In this document: positions 53,257 to 63,069 of the stretch, one piece after another
Position numbering within the stretch: the first letter of the stretch is position 1
Layout of the letters: every line of letters starts with the position of its first letter
Assembly (NCBI RefSeq): GCF_963668165.1
Contig: NZ_OY764209.1
Coordinates: 930,001-994,000, forward strand
Direction: 5' to 3'
DNA: 64,000 nt
DNA from: Marispirochaeta sp.
GTDB lineage: Bacteria > Spirochaetota > Spirochaetia > JC444 > Marispirochaetaceae
Position numbers and translations under genes: made by a program
Notes under the pieces: model-generated
Told to the model about the DNA's origin: nothing
What the model saw: only the letters and a program-made list of their open reading frames with translations
Database searches by the model: none

Positions 53257-54510
53257 CTAGAAGGTCGCGCCCAGGACTTCCGCCGCTTTCTGCAGCAGGG
53301 TTTCGGGTTTGAGGGGTTTTCTCAGATAGGTACGTACGCCATACTCCTGGGCCTTCAGGATTGTCTCCTTCTTTGTGAGGGCCGAAAAGATTATAACCGG
53401 GACATCCTGTCCTCTCGATCTGAGCTCCTGCAATACCTGGAACCCGTTCATGTTGGGCATCATAAGGTCGAGAAAAACCAGGTCATAGCTGGTGGTATCC
53501 AGAGCATCCACAAAGGTGCTGCCGTCTTCATACTGATCGATCTTCCAGCCGGTACTCTGAAAGACAGTACTGATCAGAGTTCTGATGACCATATCGTCAT
53601 CGACAACTGCAACCACCGCGCTTCCCCGCAGGGCTCCCATGGCCTTGCTCATGGTATTTTCCCCCTCAAAGCGCATGGTAATGCTCTCTTCTCCATCTCC
53701 GTTGGGAGCAGAACTGCTTAAGATACGTTCCCGGGCTATCTCGTCATGGGCAAAAGAGTCGGGTTTCAAACCGATCAGATCGTCCATGGCCTTTTCCAGG
53801 CTGTCGGTTACACCAATTCCGCTGTAATCAGGGCTGTTCTGAATAAAGGCCGTAATCTTTTCTGAAGAACTCAGCACTTTAATCAGCCGGGGATTCTCCT
53901 GGGCCTCTTCCAGAACCGTTTTGAATAGTAGATCGAGTTTTTCCTTAAAATGATCACCAAGCTCGATCCCCGCCAGCATAAGCAGGACCTTTGGTACAGG
54001 AACGGTATAGAGGGACATGAGTTCCTTGATTTTGTACTTCAGCAGTACGATCTTTTCGGTATTCAGACCCTGGGCAACCTCGATAAAGAGGATCTCCTCG
54101 TTAAAATGGGCCTCAATAATCGACGGAGTCGGATCAATGGTTACGGATATCCCAAGAATCCCCGACAAGGTATTGAGCAGGGCATCAAGCTTCAGGGGTT
54201 TGGTAAATACCTTCTTTACCCCGAATCTGGCCAGCTCCATAACATGCTTGCTGCCCAGCTTTGTGGCCATCATGATAACCGGAACATTCTTGGTATTTGG
54301 ATTACGAAGCTTCTCCTGTAAAACCTCCATGGCGCTTTTTCGAGTGAGAAAATAGTCCATAATAATCAGGTCGGGAATCTCGCTCCGCAATTTCAGCATG
54401 CCGTCAAGCCCGTTAACTCCCTGGACAACCTCGATGTTGAACTCAGCCAGTTTCTTCCCCAGGTAATCCCGAAAAAGAGGGGACTCTTCTATTATAAGGA
54501 TTTTTTTCAT
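53257..54510 (-). CDS. Double-receiver response regulator (REC-x-REC)
   Basis: 417 residues: an N-terminal receiver (IEESPLFRDYLG, Asp in DLIIMDYFL), a central alpha/beta region of about 130 residues without a recognised domain (FNEEILFIEVAQGLNTEKIVL onward, a PilZ-like or degenerate region is possible), and a C-terminal receiver (VVDDDMVIRTLI, Asp in LVFLDLMMPNMNG). No DNA-binding or enzymatic output is visible, so it likely acts by protein contacts or as a phosphate shuttle. ATG with GGAG, transcribed just before the hybrid kinase. Confidence 0.85.
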   Translation of the reverse strand: MKKILIIEESPLFRDYLGKKLAEFNIEVVQGVNGLDGMLKLRSEIPDLIIMDYFLTRKSAMEVLQEKLRNPNTKNVPVIMMATKLGSKHVMELARFGVKKVFTKPLKLDALLNTLSGILGISVTIDPTPSIIEAHFNEEILFIEVAQGLNTEKIVLLKYKIKELMSLYTVPVPKVLLMLAGIELGDHFKEKLDLLFKTVLEEAQENPRLIKVLSSSEKITAFIQNSPDYSGIGVTDSLEKAMDDLIGLKPDSFAHDEIARERILSSSAPNGDGEESITMRFEGENTMSKAMGALRGSAVVAVVDDDMVIRTLISTVFQSTGWKIDQYEDGSTFVDALDTTSYDLVFLDLMMPNMNGFQVLQELRSRGQDVPVIIFSALTKKETILKAQEYGVRTYLRKPLKPETLLQKAAEVLGATF

Positions 54511-54582
54511 GCATCCGCTCCGTTCTTTACCCCGTGTACTTTAGTTATTCCATATCTTCCGGTGAAAATCAACAATAAAAGG

Positions 54583-56625
54583 TCAGGACAAAATCGAACT
54601 TAAAATTTCCCGGGTTATGGCGTAAAGAGGAGGTATTCCGGCTGCAGGATGCAGACGCGTGCTCAGGGAGTCCCGATGTTCCAAGGGCAGATCGGAAACA
54701 TAGTAGAGAAAGCGGATAGGGACCTCCCCCGGAATGACGCCGAGTTCTCTGGCCTCCAGCAGCTGCCGGTAGTAAAAAGTCCCCTCCATTTCGAGGCCTA
54801 TGCAGCTCCAGATATGGCGGTAAAAATGGAGCATCCGGCGATTCTGCATCAGTGTTCCGGCAACAGTGAGAATCGGCCCGGTATGGACCTCTCTTCCCGG
54901 GGCAAGCTTTGCCAGGCGGTCGGCAACCCCGGGCCTTGCTCCGCTGAGGGGATAAAACCTGTCGGAGGTCTGTTCTATAAAGGCATCGGGAATCAGGATA
55001 TCACCCCTGCGTCCTACCAAAGCTCCAGCCTTGCCCAGAACATTAATACCCGCGAGATTGCGTCCAAACAGCAGAATCAGGTTCCGTATTATGTCCTCGG
55101 CCTGCTCTCCAAAGGCGTAATCGATATTGATTATCAAACCGTTCCTGGATGCCTGCGGCCGGGGAATACTCATGTCCAGAGCATTCAGCTTAAGAGCCGC
55201 AATATTCACCAGCTGCACCTGTATTCCTGTGGAAGCGGTATCGCTTAGACGCAGCAGTCCGCAATCCTGTTCGCTGCAACGCTCCAGTTTGGGATGGGCC
55301 GTCCAGAAATCCGGTCCAAGGGCGTAAACAAGGTCTTCAGTGTTCTCCCAGGAAAATTCAAGATAGGGGTGTCCAAACTCCTTGCCCCACTGGAGAATCT
55401 GCTCCCTGTAACGCCGGGGGTCGGGGTTCAGGCAATTGGCTACGGAGTGGTCATTCGAACTGATTATGTATACCGGGATATCACCAGGCAGGTCCGCCGG
55501 CTCATATCCCAGCAGTCTTTTTGCGGAATCAGCTACCTGGTGTGTCCAGGCCTGGGATCGGTGCCGGTGAAAGGTAGTCACATGACGCCGAAAATCGATA
55601 TTAATACTTTCCCGATGACGAACAATCTCGCTTAGTCTGGATAGCACCGCCCCGGGCCAGACCGATTTGAGGCCTTCGATTTCAGAGGAAGAGAAATCCA
55701 GATTCCGCAGCAGGGAGGTTTCAATATCCTCAGCCTTTTCAGGCTGCCGCTGTTGCTGCATTTTCCCCTCCTCCACCAGCCGGATGGACAGAGGATCATG
55801 CAGACGACTGCGTATCTTTACCGCTTCCACCGCGTAGAGACATAAGAGCGTAATGATATCCACCATATCGGACATGCCGGAACGGAGCAGTACCATGCTT
55901 TTACCCGGCAGCATTTCCCAGATATCCCGGCGCCGGGCCTTTGATTCAATGGCGGTAAAAAAGAGTTCCGGTTCGGAAAACTCGGTGGGCAGATCGTCTG
56001 TCAGCAGATAGGTATGGTTTCGACTTACATTTTCAGGCAGACGTCGTACCGCATACAGCAGGGCCCCGAAATCAATCTCGTGGGAATTGAGCAGCGGATG
56101 CAGAGCCGGTTCAAGCTCCCGGTAATGACGGAGTAATCCGCGAACATCCAGGAACCCCCGTTTGACAGCCCGCATAATCTCTGCAGAAAAATTACTGAAC
56201 TCCGCAAAAATTCCCTGTTTGTCCTGCAGAATGCTTCCCAGGGACTGGGCAAAAGCCCGGGACGAATGCAGAAGCCCCAGAAAGATCTTTGCCGGGACAG
56301 CATAGCAGACTGTCTGTTCTTCGGCAATAAAATCGAAGGCGTAAGCCTCATTGAACAATACCCCCCGTTCCCCGAAATAACTGCCGGCGAGGATTATGTT
56401 GCTGCGCAGTTCCGGAAGCCGCGGATTATATACCCCGACACTGCCACTTTGAACAAAGAAGAATTCAGGATACAGACTGATTCCATGGGGGAGAACCGTC
56501 TCACCCTGGACATACACCCGCCTGTGCATATTTTCGGCCAGCCCCTGTCGTGCAGTCCTGGAGAGAAAGCGAAAAGGAATTGTCCGTTCAAAAAGGGGGC
56601 CGGGATCTTCGCGGGGAGTACTCAT
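54583..56625 (-). CDS. Cyclic-nucleotide-binding-fold protein fused to a phosphorylase-like domain
   Basis: 680 residues. The N terminus (about 10-135) is a CNB/CRP-like beta roll with SYFGERGVLFNEAYAFDF. It keeps the Gly-Glu of the phosphate-binding cassette but lacks the usual Arg. A helical middle (about 150-340) follows. The C-terminal 250 residues look like a nucleoside-phosphorylase-type fold: GLIINIDYAFGEQAEDII, INVLGKAGALVGRRGDILIPDA and LEMEGTFYYRQL, the last recalling the DMEG motif. Enzyme activity is not established. ATG start with AAGGAG lying inside the marR stop region, so co-translated with it. A related uncharacterised family may exist, but I cannot name it firmly. Confidence 0.7.
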   Translation of the reverse strand: MSTPREDPGPLFERTIPFRFLSRTARQGLAENMHRRVYVQGETVLPHGISLYPEFFFVQSGSVGVYNPRLPELRSNIILAGSYFGERGVLFNEAYAFDFIAEEQTVCYAVPAKIFLGLLHSSRAFAQSLGSILQDKQGIFAEFSNFSAEIMRAVKRGFLDVRGLLRHYRELEPALHPLLNSHEIDFGALLYAVRRLPENVSRNHTYLLTDDLPTEFSEPELFFTAIESKARRRDIWEMLPGKSMVLLRSGMSDMVDIITLLCLYAVEAVKIRSRLHDPLSIRLVEEGKMQQQRQPEKAEDIETSLLRNLDFSSSEIEGLKSVWPGAVLSRLSEIVRHRESINIDFRRHVTTFHRHRSQAWTHQVADSAKRLLGYEPADLPGDIPVYIISSNDHSVANCLNPDPRRYREQILQWGKEFGHPYLEFSWENTEDLVYALGPDFWTAHPKLERCSEQDCGLLRLSDTASTGIQVQLVNIAALKLNALDMSIPRPQASRNGLIINIDYAFGEQAEDIIRNLILLFGRNLAGINVLGKAGALVGRRGDILIPDAFIEQTSDRFYPLSGARPGVADRLAKLAPGREVHTGPILTVAGTLMQNRRMLHFYRHIWSCIGLEMEGTFYYRQLLEARELGVIPGEVPIRFLYYVSDLPLEHRDSLSTRLHPAAGIPPLYAITREILSSILS

Positions 56626-56626
56626 G

Positions 56627-57181
56627 CTACTCCTTCTGGTAATACTCTTCCAGTTCCTCTTCTGTGAACGTCGCGGGGTGACTAATCAGGAAGGAATCTG
56701 TTTTGAGGCCGTCAGCGTTCATCATTGCCGCGATTCTCTGCATTGACGATAAAAGCAGTGTCTGCTCCCAGGTATTAAGACTGTCAAAAGACTTAATAAA
56801 AGTGTCCTGCAGCATGGCCGGTTTGTTCTTTACCTTGTTCATACCTTCTTCTGTCAGCCGAAGGTACATCCGCCGCTTATCCTGTATACCCCGTATTCGC
56901 CGGACAAGCCCTCGAGCCACCAGCCGGTCCACAATGCTGGTAACCGTTGCATGGCTCAAGGAAATGTTCTTTGCCAGGTCGCCGGTTGTCAGGACATCGC
57001 GGTCTGCAATCTCCTGCAGGACTATAAGCTGAGGTCCGGTTAATCCGTATGTTTTTGCCAGTTTCTTTGAGTGAAGGTCTATAGCGCGGACAATCTGACG
57101 TATTGTTACAAGCACCTCTTCACTGATGTCTCTTTTGCGTCCCATCTCTTCTTCTGTCTTTATAGTACGAAGTATATCCAT
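56627..57181 (-). CDS. MarR-family transcriptional regulator
   Basis: 184 residues with the winged HTH DVLTTGDLAKNISLSHATVTSIVDRLVARGLVRRI and the conserved basic wing QDKRRMYLRLTEEG. The long C-terminal extension (TFTEEELEEYYQKE) is acidic. It is divergent from a glycine-betaine importer, and MarR proteins of this context often control osmoprotectant uptake or synthesis (EctR-like). It is also co-transcribed with the downstream CNB-fusion gene. The start may be the ATG at 57181 or the ATG at 57145; neither has a strong ribosome site. Confidence 0.9.
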   Translation of the reverse strand: MDILRTIKTEEEMGRKRDISEEVLVTIRQIVRAIDLHSKKLAKTYGLTGPQLIVLQEIADRDVLTTGDLAKNISLSHATVTSIVDRLVARGLVRRIRGIQDKRRMYLRLTEEGMNKVKNKPAMLQDTFIKSFDSLNTWEQTLLLSSMQRIAAMMNADGLKTDSFLISHPATFTEEELEEYYQKE

Positions 57182-57363
57182 AATTTGCTTTTTGACAAGC
57201 CAAATACTACCTTATAAACACAATACTGTATGGAACAGAAGGCGATAAGGTTTGTATTGGACTTGAATTTTATCACTATCTATAGTATACAAAATAATAT
57301 TAAACAATTCAAAGGTATTGTCGCTGCATAATTCTTGATATATACGCACAATTATCAATATCG

Positions 57364-57422
57364 TTGGACTTTTAGTTGAATTATTATTAGTATTCTAAGC
57401 AGTTCTTTGTTTAGCATACTAA
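57364..57422 (+). promoter_or_regulatory. Betaine importer promoter with paired MarR-type operators
   Basis: TTGGAC (57364-57369) and TAGTAT (57388-57393) with an 18-nt spacer form a likely promoter. Two related palindromes overlap its -10 and start region: TTAGTATTCTAA (57387-57398) and TTAGCATACTAA (57411-57422), 24 bp apart, about two helical turns. The divergent MarR protein is the natural candidate binder. Further TAGTATAC-like words lie around 57285 on the marR side. Confidence 0.6.
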
Positions 57423-57465
57423 GATGTTGCGACGCACATGCTGCGTGATAAGGAGAACATATCAA

Positions 57466-58725
57466 ATGGCTTTAATATCCGTAAAAAACCTGTACAAGGT
57501 TTTCGGGCCAAACCCTAAACGGGTGTTTCCTCTTCTTGAGCAGGGAAAATCGAAAGCAGAGATTCTAAAGCGTACAGGATGCACCATTGCGATTAATGGA
57601 GCGAGTTTTGACATAGAAAAACGTGAAACATTTGTCGTGATGGGTCTTTCCGGCAGCGGTAAATCAACAATGATCCGCTGTCTGAACCGTCTTATCGAGC
57701 CCACCAGAGGCGAAATCGTACTGGACGGACAGGACATCATGAAGATGGACAAGGAGCAGCTGCGCGAGACCCGGCGCTACAAAATGTCCATGGTATTTCA
57801 GCATTTCGGTCTTCTTCCGCACCGAAACGTCATTAATAATGTCGAGTTCGGTCTGGAAATCAGCGGCATGGAGAAGGAAGAACGGCAGAAAAAGGCCATG
57901 AAGGCTATCAACCTGGTCGGATTAGAGGGCTTTGAATACAGCAAACCTGCTGAACTTTCAGGGGGAATGCAGCAGAGAGTCGGTCTGGCACGGGCACTTG
58001 CCAATGATCCGGAAATCCTCCTGATGGATGAAGCATTCAGCGCTCTGGATCCTCTTATCAGGACCCAGATGCAGGACGAGCTACTGGAACTCCAGGCAAA
58101 GATGCATAAAACCATCATCTTCATTACCCACGATCTGGATGAGGCCCTGAAACTGGGCGACAGGATCGTAATTCTCGGTCCCGAAGGAAGGGTCCGGCAG
58201 ATTGGACCTCCCGAGGAGATTCTCTCTAACCCGGCTGACGATTATGTCAGTGAATTCGTGCAGAACGTCGACCGTACAAAGGTAATAACCGCCTCTTCCA
58301 TCATGAAGGGCCATGCTACTGTTACCTATCCCAAAGACGGTCCGGGGACGGCAACACGCATTATGGAAAAGAACCGCCTGAACGCTGTTTTTGTAACCGA
58401 CAGCGACCGGAAACTTATGGGACTTGTAACTATCGACGAGGCAGCGAAACTGTCGAAAAAGGGACAGAAAGATTTGACTCCGATTATTCAGGACAATATC
58501 TTTACAACCTATCCCGACACTGCTATATCCGATCTTCTTCACACCGCGGTTACAACAGCATTTCCCATCGCGGTAATAGATGAGAACAACATCTTTCACG
58601 GGGTTGTCGACCGCGGCGCCATACTGGCGGAGGTTACTATTGGTATTGATGATGAAGCTGCTCCAACCCGTTTGAATGAACTGAACGGTCAGGAAGACGA
58701 CAGCGAAACGCGGGAGGACGCATAA
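57466..58725 (+). CDS. proV: Glycine betaine/proline ABC transporter ATPase
   Basis: 419 residues: an ABC ATPase with Walker A GLSGSGKS, Q-loop FQHFGLLPHRNV, signature LSGGMQQRVGLARAL and Walker B ILLMDEAFSALDP. Tandem CBS domains at the C terminus (about 285-400; VTYPKDGPGTATRIMEKNRLNAVFV) typically gate the transporter by ionic strength. It is ProV/OpuAA type. The ATG at 57466 follows AAGGAG; the frame from 57424 is longer but starts inside the operator region. Confidence 0.95.
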   Translation: MALISVKNLYKVFGPNPKRVFPLLEQGKSKAEILKRTGCTIAINGASFDIEKRETFVVMGLSGSGKSTMIRCLNRLIEPTRGEIVLDGQDIMKMDKEQLRETRRYKMSMVFQHFGLLPHRNVINNVEFGLEISGMEKEERQKKAMKAINLVGLEGFEYSKPAELSGGMQQRVGLARALANDPEILLMDEAFSALDPLIRTQMQDELLELQAKMHKTIIFITHDLDEALKLGDRIVILGPEGRVRQIGPPEEILSNPADDYVSEFVQNVDRTKVITASSIMKGHATVTYPKDGPGTATRIMEKNRLNAVFVTDSDRKLMGLVTIDEAAKLSKKGQKDLTPIIQDNIFTTYPDTAISDLLHTAVTTAFPIAVIDENNIFHGVVDRGAILAEVTIGIDDEAAPTRLNELNGQEDDSETREDA

Positions 58726-59576
58726 TGAACCTGAGAGAAATTTTTAATGTCGGCGGTGCGTTCGAAGCCGTCATAAACTGGCTTACAGAGAACATGGATG
58801 GTGTTTTCGATGTCATAGCCCTGGTTATACGAACGGTACTCAACGGACTGAATACCCTGCTTACATTTCCTCATCCCCTTGTCATGGTCGCGATCTTCGG
58901 GGCCCTCGCATGGTGGTTAGCTAAACGCTGGATCGGTGTTTTCACAATATTCGGCTTTCTACTGATTTATATCATGGGACTCTGGGGAGCCACTATGGAT
59001 ACCCTGGGGCTGGTTATTACCGCGGTGATAATCTCCATGGGCATCGGCATTCCCCTTGGGATATGGGCAAGCAAAAACGATATGGTAGAGCGCATAACCA
59101 GGCCGATCCTGGACTTCATGCAGACCCTGCCTGCTTTTGTCTACCTCATTCCAGCGGTACTCTTCTTCCGTCTCGGACCGGTCCCCGGAATTGTCGCCAC
59201 CCTGATCTTCTCGCTGCCTCCGGCGGTTCGACTGACCAATCTCGGGATCCGCCAGGTTCCTCAGGAGATCAAGGAGGCCTGCCGCTCATTTGGATCTACA
59301 TCGTCACAGATGCTTTTTAAAGCTGAACTTCCCGTAGCCCTGCCGACCATTATGGCCGGGGTCAACCAGACTATCATGTTGGCCCTTTCCATGGTTGTTA
59401 TCTCCGGGATGATCGGTGCCGGCGGACTCGGTAACGAGGTATTAAAAGGCATTACCCAGCTGAAGATCGATCTGGGATTCGAAAGCGGAATCGCCATCGT
59501 TATTCTGGCGATCTTTCTCGACCGGGTAACCCAGGCCCTGGGTGAAGCCACTCAAAAAAAGCAGGGCCCGAAATAA
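58725..59576 (+). CDS. proW: Glycine betaine/proline ABC transporter permease
   Basis: 283-residue inner-membrane permease with about seven TM helices, including a signature IGIPLGIWASKNDMVERITRPILDFMQTLP and the EAA-like EIKEACRSFGSTSSQML. Belongs to the OpuAB/ProW family. Its ATG shares one base with the proV stop (TAATG). Confidence 0.95.
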   Translation: MNLREIFNVGGAFEAVINWLTENMDGVFDVIALVIRTVLNGLNTLLTFPHPLVMVAIFGALAWWLAKRWIGVFTIFGFLLIYIMGLWGATMDTLGLVITAVIISMGIGIPLGIWASKNDMVERITRPILDFMQTLPAFVYLIPAVLFFRLGPVPGIVATLIFSLPPAVRLTNLGIRQVPQEIKEACRSFGSTSSQMLFKAELPVALPTIMAGVNQTIMLALSMVVISGMIGAGGLGNEVLKGITQLKIDLGFESGIAIVILAIFLDRVTQALGEATQKKQGPK

Positions 59577-59615
59577 TAACAGGATTTTACTTCGATGGTA
59601 TCGGGAGGAAAGAAT

Positions 59616-59651
59616 ATGACCCGCGGCTGTCGGAGATATTTTAGATTATAA
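59616..59651 (+). CDS. Possible 11-codon ORF between proW and proX
   Basis: ATG at 59616 follows a near-perfect GGGAGGAA (59603-59610) and encodes MTRGCRRYFRL before TAA. The next gene has its own strong AGGAGGAG 10 nt after this stop. Such a short, arginine-rich ORF with a strong ribosome site could be a leader peptide or merely chance. Confidence 0.3.
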   Translation: MTRGCRRYFRL

Positions 59652-59670
59652 CTCTACAGGAGGAGTTTTT

Positions 59671-60558
59671 ATGCAACGTTTTTTTACTGTACTCATGATC
59701 CTTATGCTTGCAATGACCTTTTCTTTCGCAAACGGCGAAGGTGAAGCTGCAGGCGCACAGAAGACCGCCGATCTGGTCTACGTAAACTGGGAAGAGGGCG
59801 TAGCCTACACCCACCTGGCCCAGGCGGTTCTTGAAGACAAGATGGGATACAAAGTAAGCATCACTGCCGCCGATGTGGCACCCGGATATGCAGCTGTTGC
59901 CCAGGGCGACAAAGACGCCTTTATGGAGTCTTGGCTGCCGGTTCTGCACAAATCCTATATCGAGAAGTATTCCGACAATATTGTGGATCTCGGATACGTA
60001 TTCGAAGGAACTGAGAGCGGACTTGTAATCCCTCAGTATATGGCAGACGCCGGAATCAAAACCATTTCTGACCTACTCAAACCTGAAGCTCAGAAAAAGC
60101 TGGACAAAACCATTACCGGTATCGACGCCGGCGCCGGTGTCATGATCACAACCGAGGAAGAGGTAATGCCCGCTTACGGCCTTGTTGATGCCGGTTATGA
60201 ACTGCTGCCTTCCTCTGGTCCTGCCATGATGGCCGCCCTTAAGGACTCAATCGCCAACAAGGAATGGATTGTTGTTACAGGATGGAAGCCCCACTCCATG
60301 TTCGGATACTGGGACCTGACCTTCCTGGAACAGGACAAGAAACAGGTTTGGGGTGTAGGAAATATCCACATCTTCGGACGCAAGAATATTGAGGAAGATA
60401 AGCCTGAGCTGGCTCAGTTCCTTAAGAACATGTCCATAAGCAACAGCGACCTCGGTTCCCTCATGGTTCATATCAATGAATCCAATCTGGACACCCTCGA
60501 GGCTGCCCGGGAATGGATGAACGAGAACGAGGACGTGGTTGCTGACTGGATTCCGTAA
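59671..60558 (+). CDS. proX: Glycine betaine ABC transporter substrate-binding protein
   Basis: 295-residue periplasmic binding protein (OpuAC/ProX). A signal peptide (FFTVLMILMLAMTFSFA) is followed by VYVNWEEGVAYTHLAQAVLEDKMGY, SWLPVLHKSY and GWKPHSMFGYWDLTFLEQ; these tryptophans and tyrosines form the aromatic cage for quaternary amines. Third gene of the importer, followed by a strong terminator. Confidence 0.95.
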   Translation: MQRFFTVLMILMLAMTFSFANGEGEAAGAQKTADLVYVNWEEGVAYTHLAQAVLEDKMGYKVSITAADVAPGYAAVAQGDKDAFMESWLPVLHKSYIEKYSDNIVDLGYVFEGTESGLVIPQYMADAGIKTISDLLKPEAQKKLDKTITGIDAGAGVMITTEEEVMPAYGLVDAGYELLPSSGPAMMAALKDSIANKEWIVVTGWKPHSMFGYWDLTFLEQDKKQVWGVGNIHIFGRKNIEEDKPELAQFLKNMSISNSDLGSLMVHINESNLDTLEAAREWMNENEDVVADWIP

Positions 60559-60593
60559 TCTGCGGTACAGTTCACAACACTGACAATCTGAAC

Positions 60594-60627
60594 CAAAAAA
60601 GGGGCTGCATGATGCAGCCCCTTTTTT
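60594..60627 (+). terminator. Intrinsic terminator after proX (bidirectional)
   Basis: GGGGCTGCA (60601-60609), a short TGA loop and TGCAGCCCC (60613-60621) form a near-perfect stem, with an A-run before and a T-run (60622-60627) after. It ends the betaine operon and could also stop transcripts from the opposite strand. Confidence 0.92.
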
Positions 60628-60709
60628 ATATCCGATCCTCAAGCCGGTGAAGATTACCAATTCCGGAATGGTATCCGCTTCATTATTGAAGAGCAGGATT
60701 TTTTATCAA

Positions 60710-61198
60710 TCAGTATTTATACCCGAATTTTCGCAGCAATTCCCGGCGTTCCTTCTTATCCCCGTCCCCTTCCAGGCCTTTGGGAGAATAACCGTCTATT
60801 ATTCCGATAATTCCCCGCCCCTGCTCAGTCTCTGCAGTAAGAACCTGCAGCGGATTGGCCGTGGCCGCAAAGATACGGGCTACCTCCGGACACTGTTTGA
60901 TCTGGTTCAATACATTAATGGGAAAGGCATTTTTTATAATCAGAAAAAAACTGTGTCCCGCACCGGTCGTCCTGGCGCACTCCACCGCCTGGGCAGCAAG
61001 CTCCGCGTTGTTTCCTTCGCTGCGAATCAGGCAGGGGCCTGAAGCCTCACAAAAGGCCAGGCCGAACTCAATCCCCGGAACGGATCCTGCCATGATCTCG
61101 CTGATGTCCTCCACGGTTTTGATAAAATGGGACTGGCCAACGATAATATTGCAGCCTTCTTCCCATTCAAGCTGATGAACATCGATCTTCGCACTCAT
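60710..61198 (-). CDS. Adenosine-specific kinase (PF04008/DUF355)
   Basis: 162 residues of the small family first described in archaea as adenosine-specific kinase. Conserved segments are [54 protein letters not shown] and a C-terminal [13 protein letters not shown]. It may phosphorylate adenosine or act in nucleotide salvage, but the cellular role is unclear. ATG at 61198 with a strong AAGGAGG; it follows the Na/Pi gene by 20 nt on the same strand. Confidence 0.85.
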   Translation of the reverse strand: MSAKIDVHQLEWEEGCNIIVGQSHFIKTVEDISEIMAGSVPGIEFGLAFCEASGPCLIRSEGNNAELAAQAVECARTTGAGHSFFLIIKNAFPINVLNQIKQCPEVARIFAATANPLQVLTAETEQGRGIIGIIDGYSPKGLEGDGDKKERRELLRKFGYKY

Positions 61199-61218
61199 TC
61201 TTCTGCCTCCTTCAGGTT

Positions 61219-62892
61219 TCAATCAGCCAGACGCAGGGCCTGGCTGATATTCAGACTGTAGTCGCCGATATGTTCAAGATGACGCACGATATCCCTGAAA
61301 ATGAGTTCGCCCTTCAGTTCCGACCGTTTCTTTTTTGCCATCTTGCGTCGTGAAATCTTGTTCAGCTGGTCCCGCATTTCGTCTATGGCGTCTTCGAAAC
61401 GAAGGGCCGCCTCCAGATCGTAATCACGGATCGATTTACCAAGATTGTCAGCATTGAACTTCAAAAAATCAAGAACTCTGCCGGTATACTGGGCAAGCTC
61501 CTCGGGCCCCTTCTTATGGAGCGGAAGGTCTCCCTCGTTCAGCTTTTTTATCAGCATGGCGATGCTGTAGGCGGAATCGGAGATGCTCTCCAGCTCGTAG
61601 ACCACCCTCTGCAGGGCCTGGATATTCCGTGCCTGATAATTACTTAAGGAATCCCGCATACAATCGGTAAGAAAATCCGTCAGTTCTTCCTGCATGGCAT
61701 CAAGATACTCTTCCAAAGCACCGACCTTTTTCTCGATCTCGTCAATCCGGGAGAAATCCTTCGTGGCAAGCTGAATCTGTGCCATCATGGACCAGGTCTC
61801 CTGCGCCATCCGGGCCGCTTCGGCATGGACACTGATCAGGTTGGATTCAACCGCATCGGGAATGTTTGAAGGAATCGCTATAAAGCGGTATTTTCCGTAT
61901 TCAGGCAGGGCCTCATCATCTTTTACCATTTTTATAACCAATTTCGCGATCATGGGGACAAACCAGATCAGTAAAAATGTATTGGCGATATTAAACGAAG
62001 TATGGAAGGCGGATAAATGCAGGGGAATCATTGAGCTGTCAGAGGAAAGCCCGGGGACAAGGGCCTCAATAAAGGCAAGAAAGGGGAAAAAGACAGCCAG
62101 CATCCAGACAACACCGACAAGGTTGAATACCATATGGGCCCTGGCAGAACGCTTTGCTTCGGCCTTCATGGGAAGTGAGGCTAAAAATGCCGTAACGGTT
62201 GTACCGATATTCTCCCCCAGAACTATGGCTGCCGCAATGGGAAAATCGATCCATCCCTTGTATGCCATGGTTAAGGTCAGAGCCATAGCCGCGGAAGAGG
62301 ACTGAAGTATTACCGTCAACACGCCTCCCACCAGCACAAACAGGAGTATTGAAAGATACCCAAGGGAGGTAAAACGGGTCAGGAACGCAAGAATTTCAGG
62401 ATTACTGCCGATATCAGGAACCGATTCCTTCATTAGATGGAGACCGAGAAAAAGCAGACCGAATCCGATAAGAGCCTCTGCCAGGTCCCGTCGCTTCTCG
62501 GAACGACTGAAATAGAGGGGAATGGCGATGGCAATTGCCGGGAGAGCGAAACTGGTTATCTTTACCTTAAAACCGAATATGGAAACCATCCAGGCCGTCA
62601 GGGTGGTGCCGATATTGGCCCCCATGATTACCCCGATGGACTGCTGCAAATTCACAAGACCGGCGTTTACAAGGCTTACCAGAATAACCGTTGTAGCTGA
62701 GGAGGACTGCACAATGCAGGTTGCTGCAAGTCCGGTAAATACCCCCATTATTCTGTTCGTTGTAAGGGTTCCCAGGAGCGACTTGAGCTTATCTCCGGAG
62801 CGTTTGTGAATTCCATCGCTCATGGACTTCATACCGATCAGGAATATGCCAAGCCCTCCCAAAAGGTTAAGGATCTGGAAAATTACAGACAT
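61219..62892 (-). CDS. Na/Pi cotransporter family protein with PhoU-like tail
   Basis: 557 residues. The N-terminal NptA-type transporter has two repeated QSSSA motifs ([12 protein letters not shown] and [12 protein letters not shown]), characteristic of Na/phosphate cotransporters. A C-terminal cytoplasmic PhoU-like helical domain begins near residue 345 ([19 protein letters not shown] onward). It probably takes up phosphate and couples it to regulation. ATG at 62892 ([21 protein letters not shown]). Confidence 0.93.
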   Translation of the reverse strand: MSVIFQILNLLGGLGIFLIGMKSMSDGIHKRSGDKLKSLLGTLTTNRIMGVFTGLAATCIVQSSSATTVILVSLVNAGLVNLQQSIGVIMGANIGTTLTAWMVSIFGFKVKITSFALPAIAIAIPLYFSRSEKRRDLAEALIGFGLLFLGLHLMKESVPDIGSNPEILAFLTRFTSLGYLSILLFVLVGGVLTVILQSSSAAMALTLTMAYKGWIDFPIAAAIVLGENIGTTVTAFLASLPMKAEAKRSARAHMVFNLVGVVWMLAVFFPFLAFIEALVPGLSSDSSMIPLHLSAFHTSFNIANTFLLIWFVPMIAKLVIKMVKDDEALPEYGKYRFIAIPSNIPDAVESNLISVHAEAARMAQETWSMMAQIQLATKDFSRIDEIEKKVGALEEYLDAMQEELTDFLTDCMRDSLSNYQARNIQALQRVVYELESISDSAYSIAMLIKKLNEGDLPLHKKGPEELAQYTGRVLDFLKFNADNLGKSIRDYDLEAALRFEDAIDEMRDQLNKISRRKMAKKKRSELKGELIFRDIVRHLEHIGDYSLNISQALRLAD

Positions 62893-63069
62893 GACGGCTC
62901 CATCGGATCAAGGTTTAGACTCCATACGGGAGTTCTTTCATTTTGTATCATAAATTTCGGGATTATTGGAATAGCAGACACTTTTCCGCTGTGGACCTTC
63001 CAGAATCCAGGGTAATACAGAGCCGGGACTTTCAGATCGGTCGGAAAATGTTATACTTTACTACCAGAG

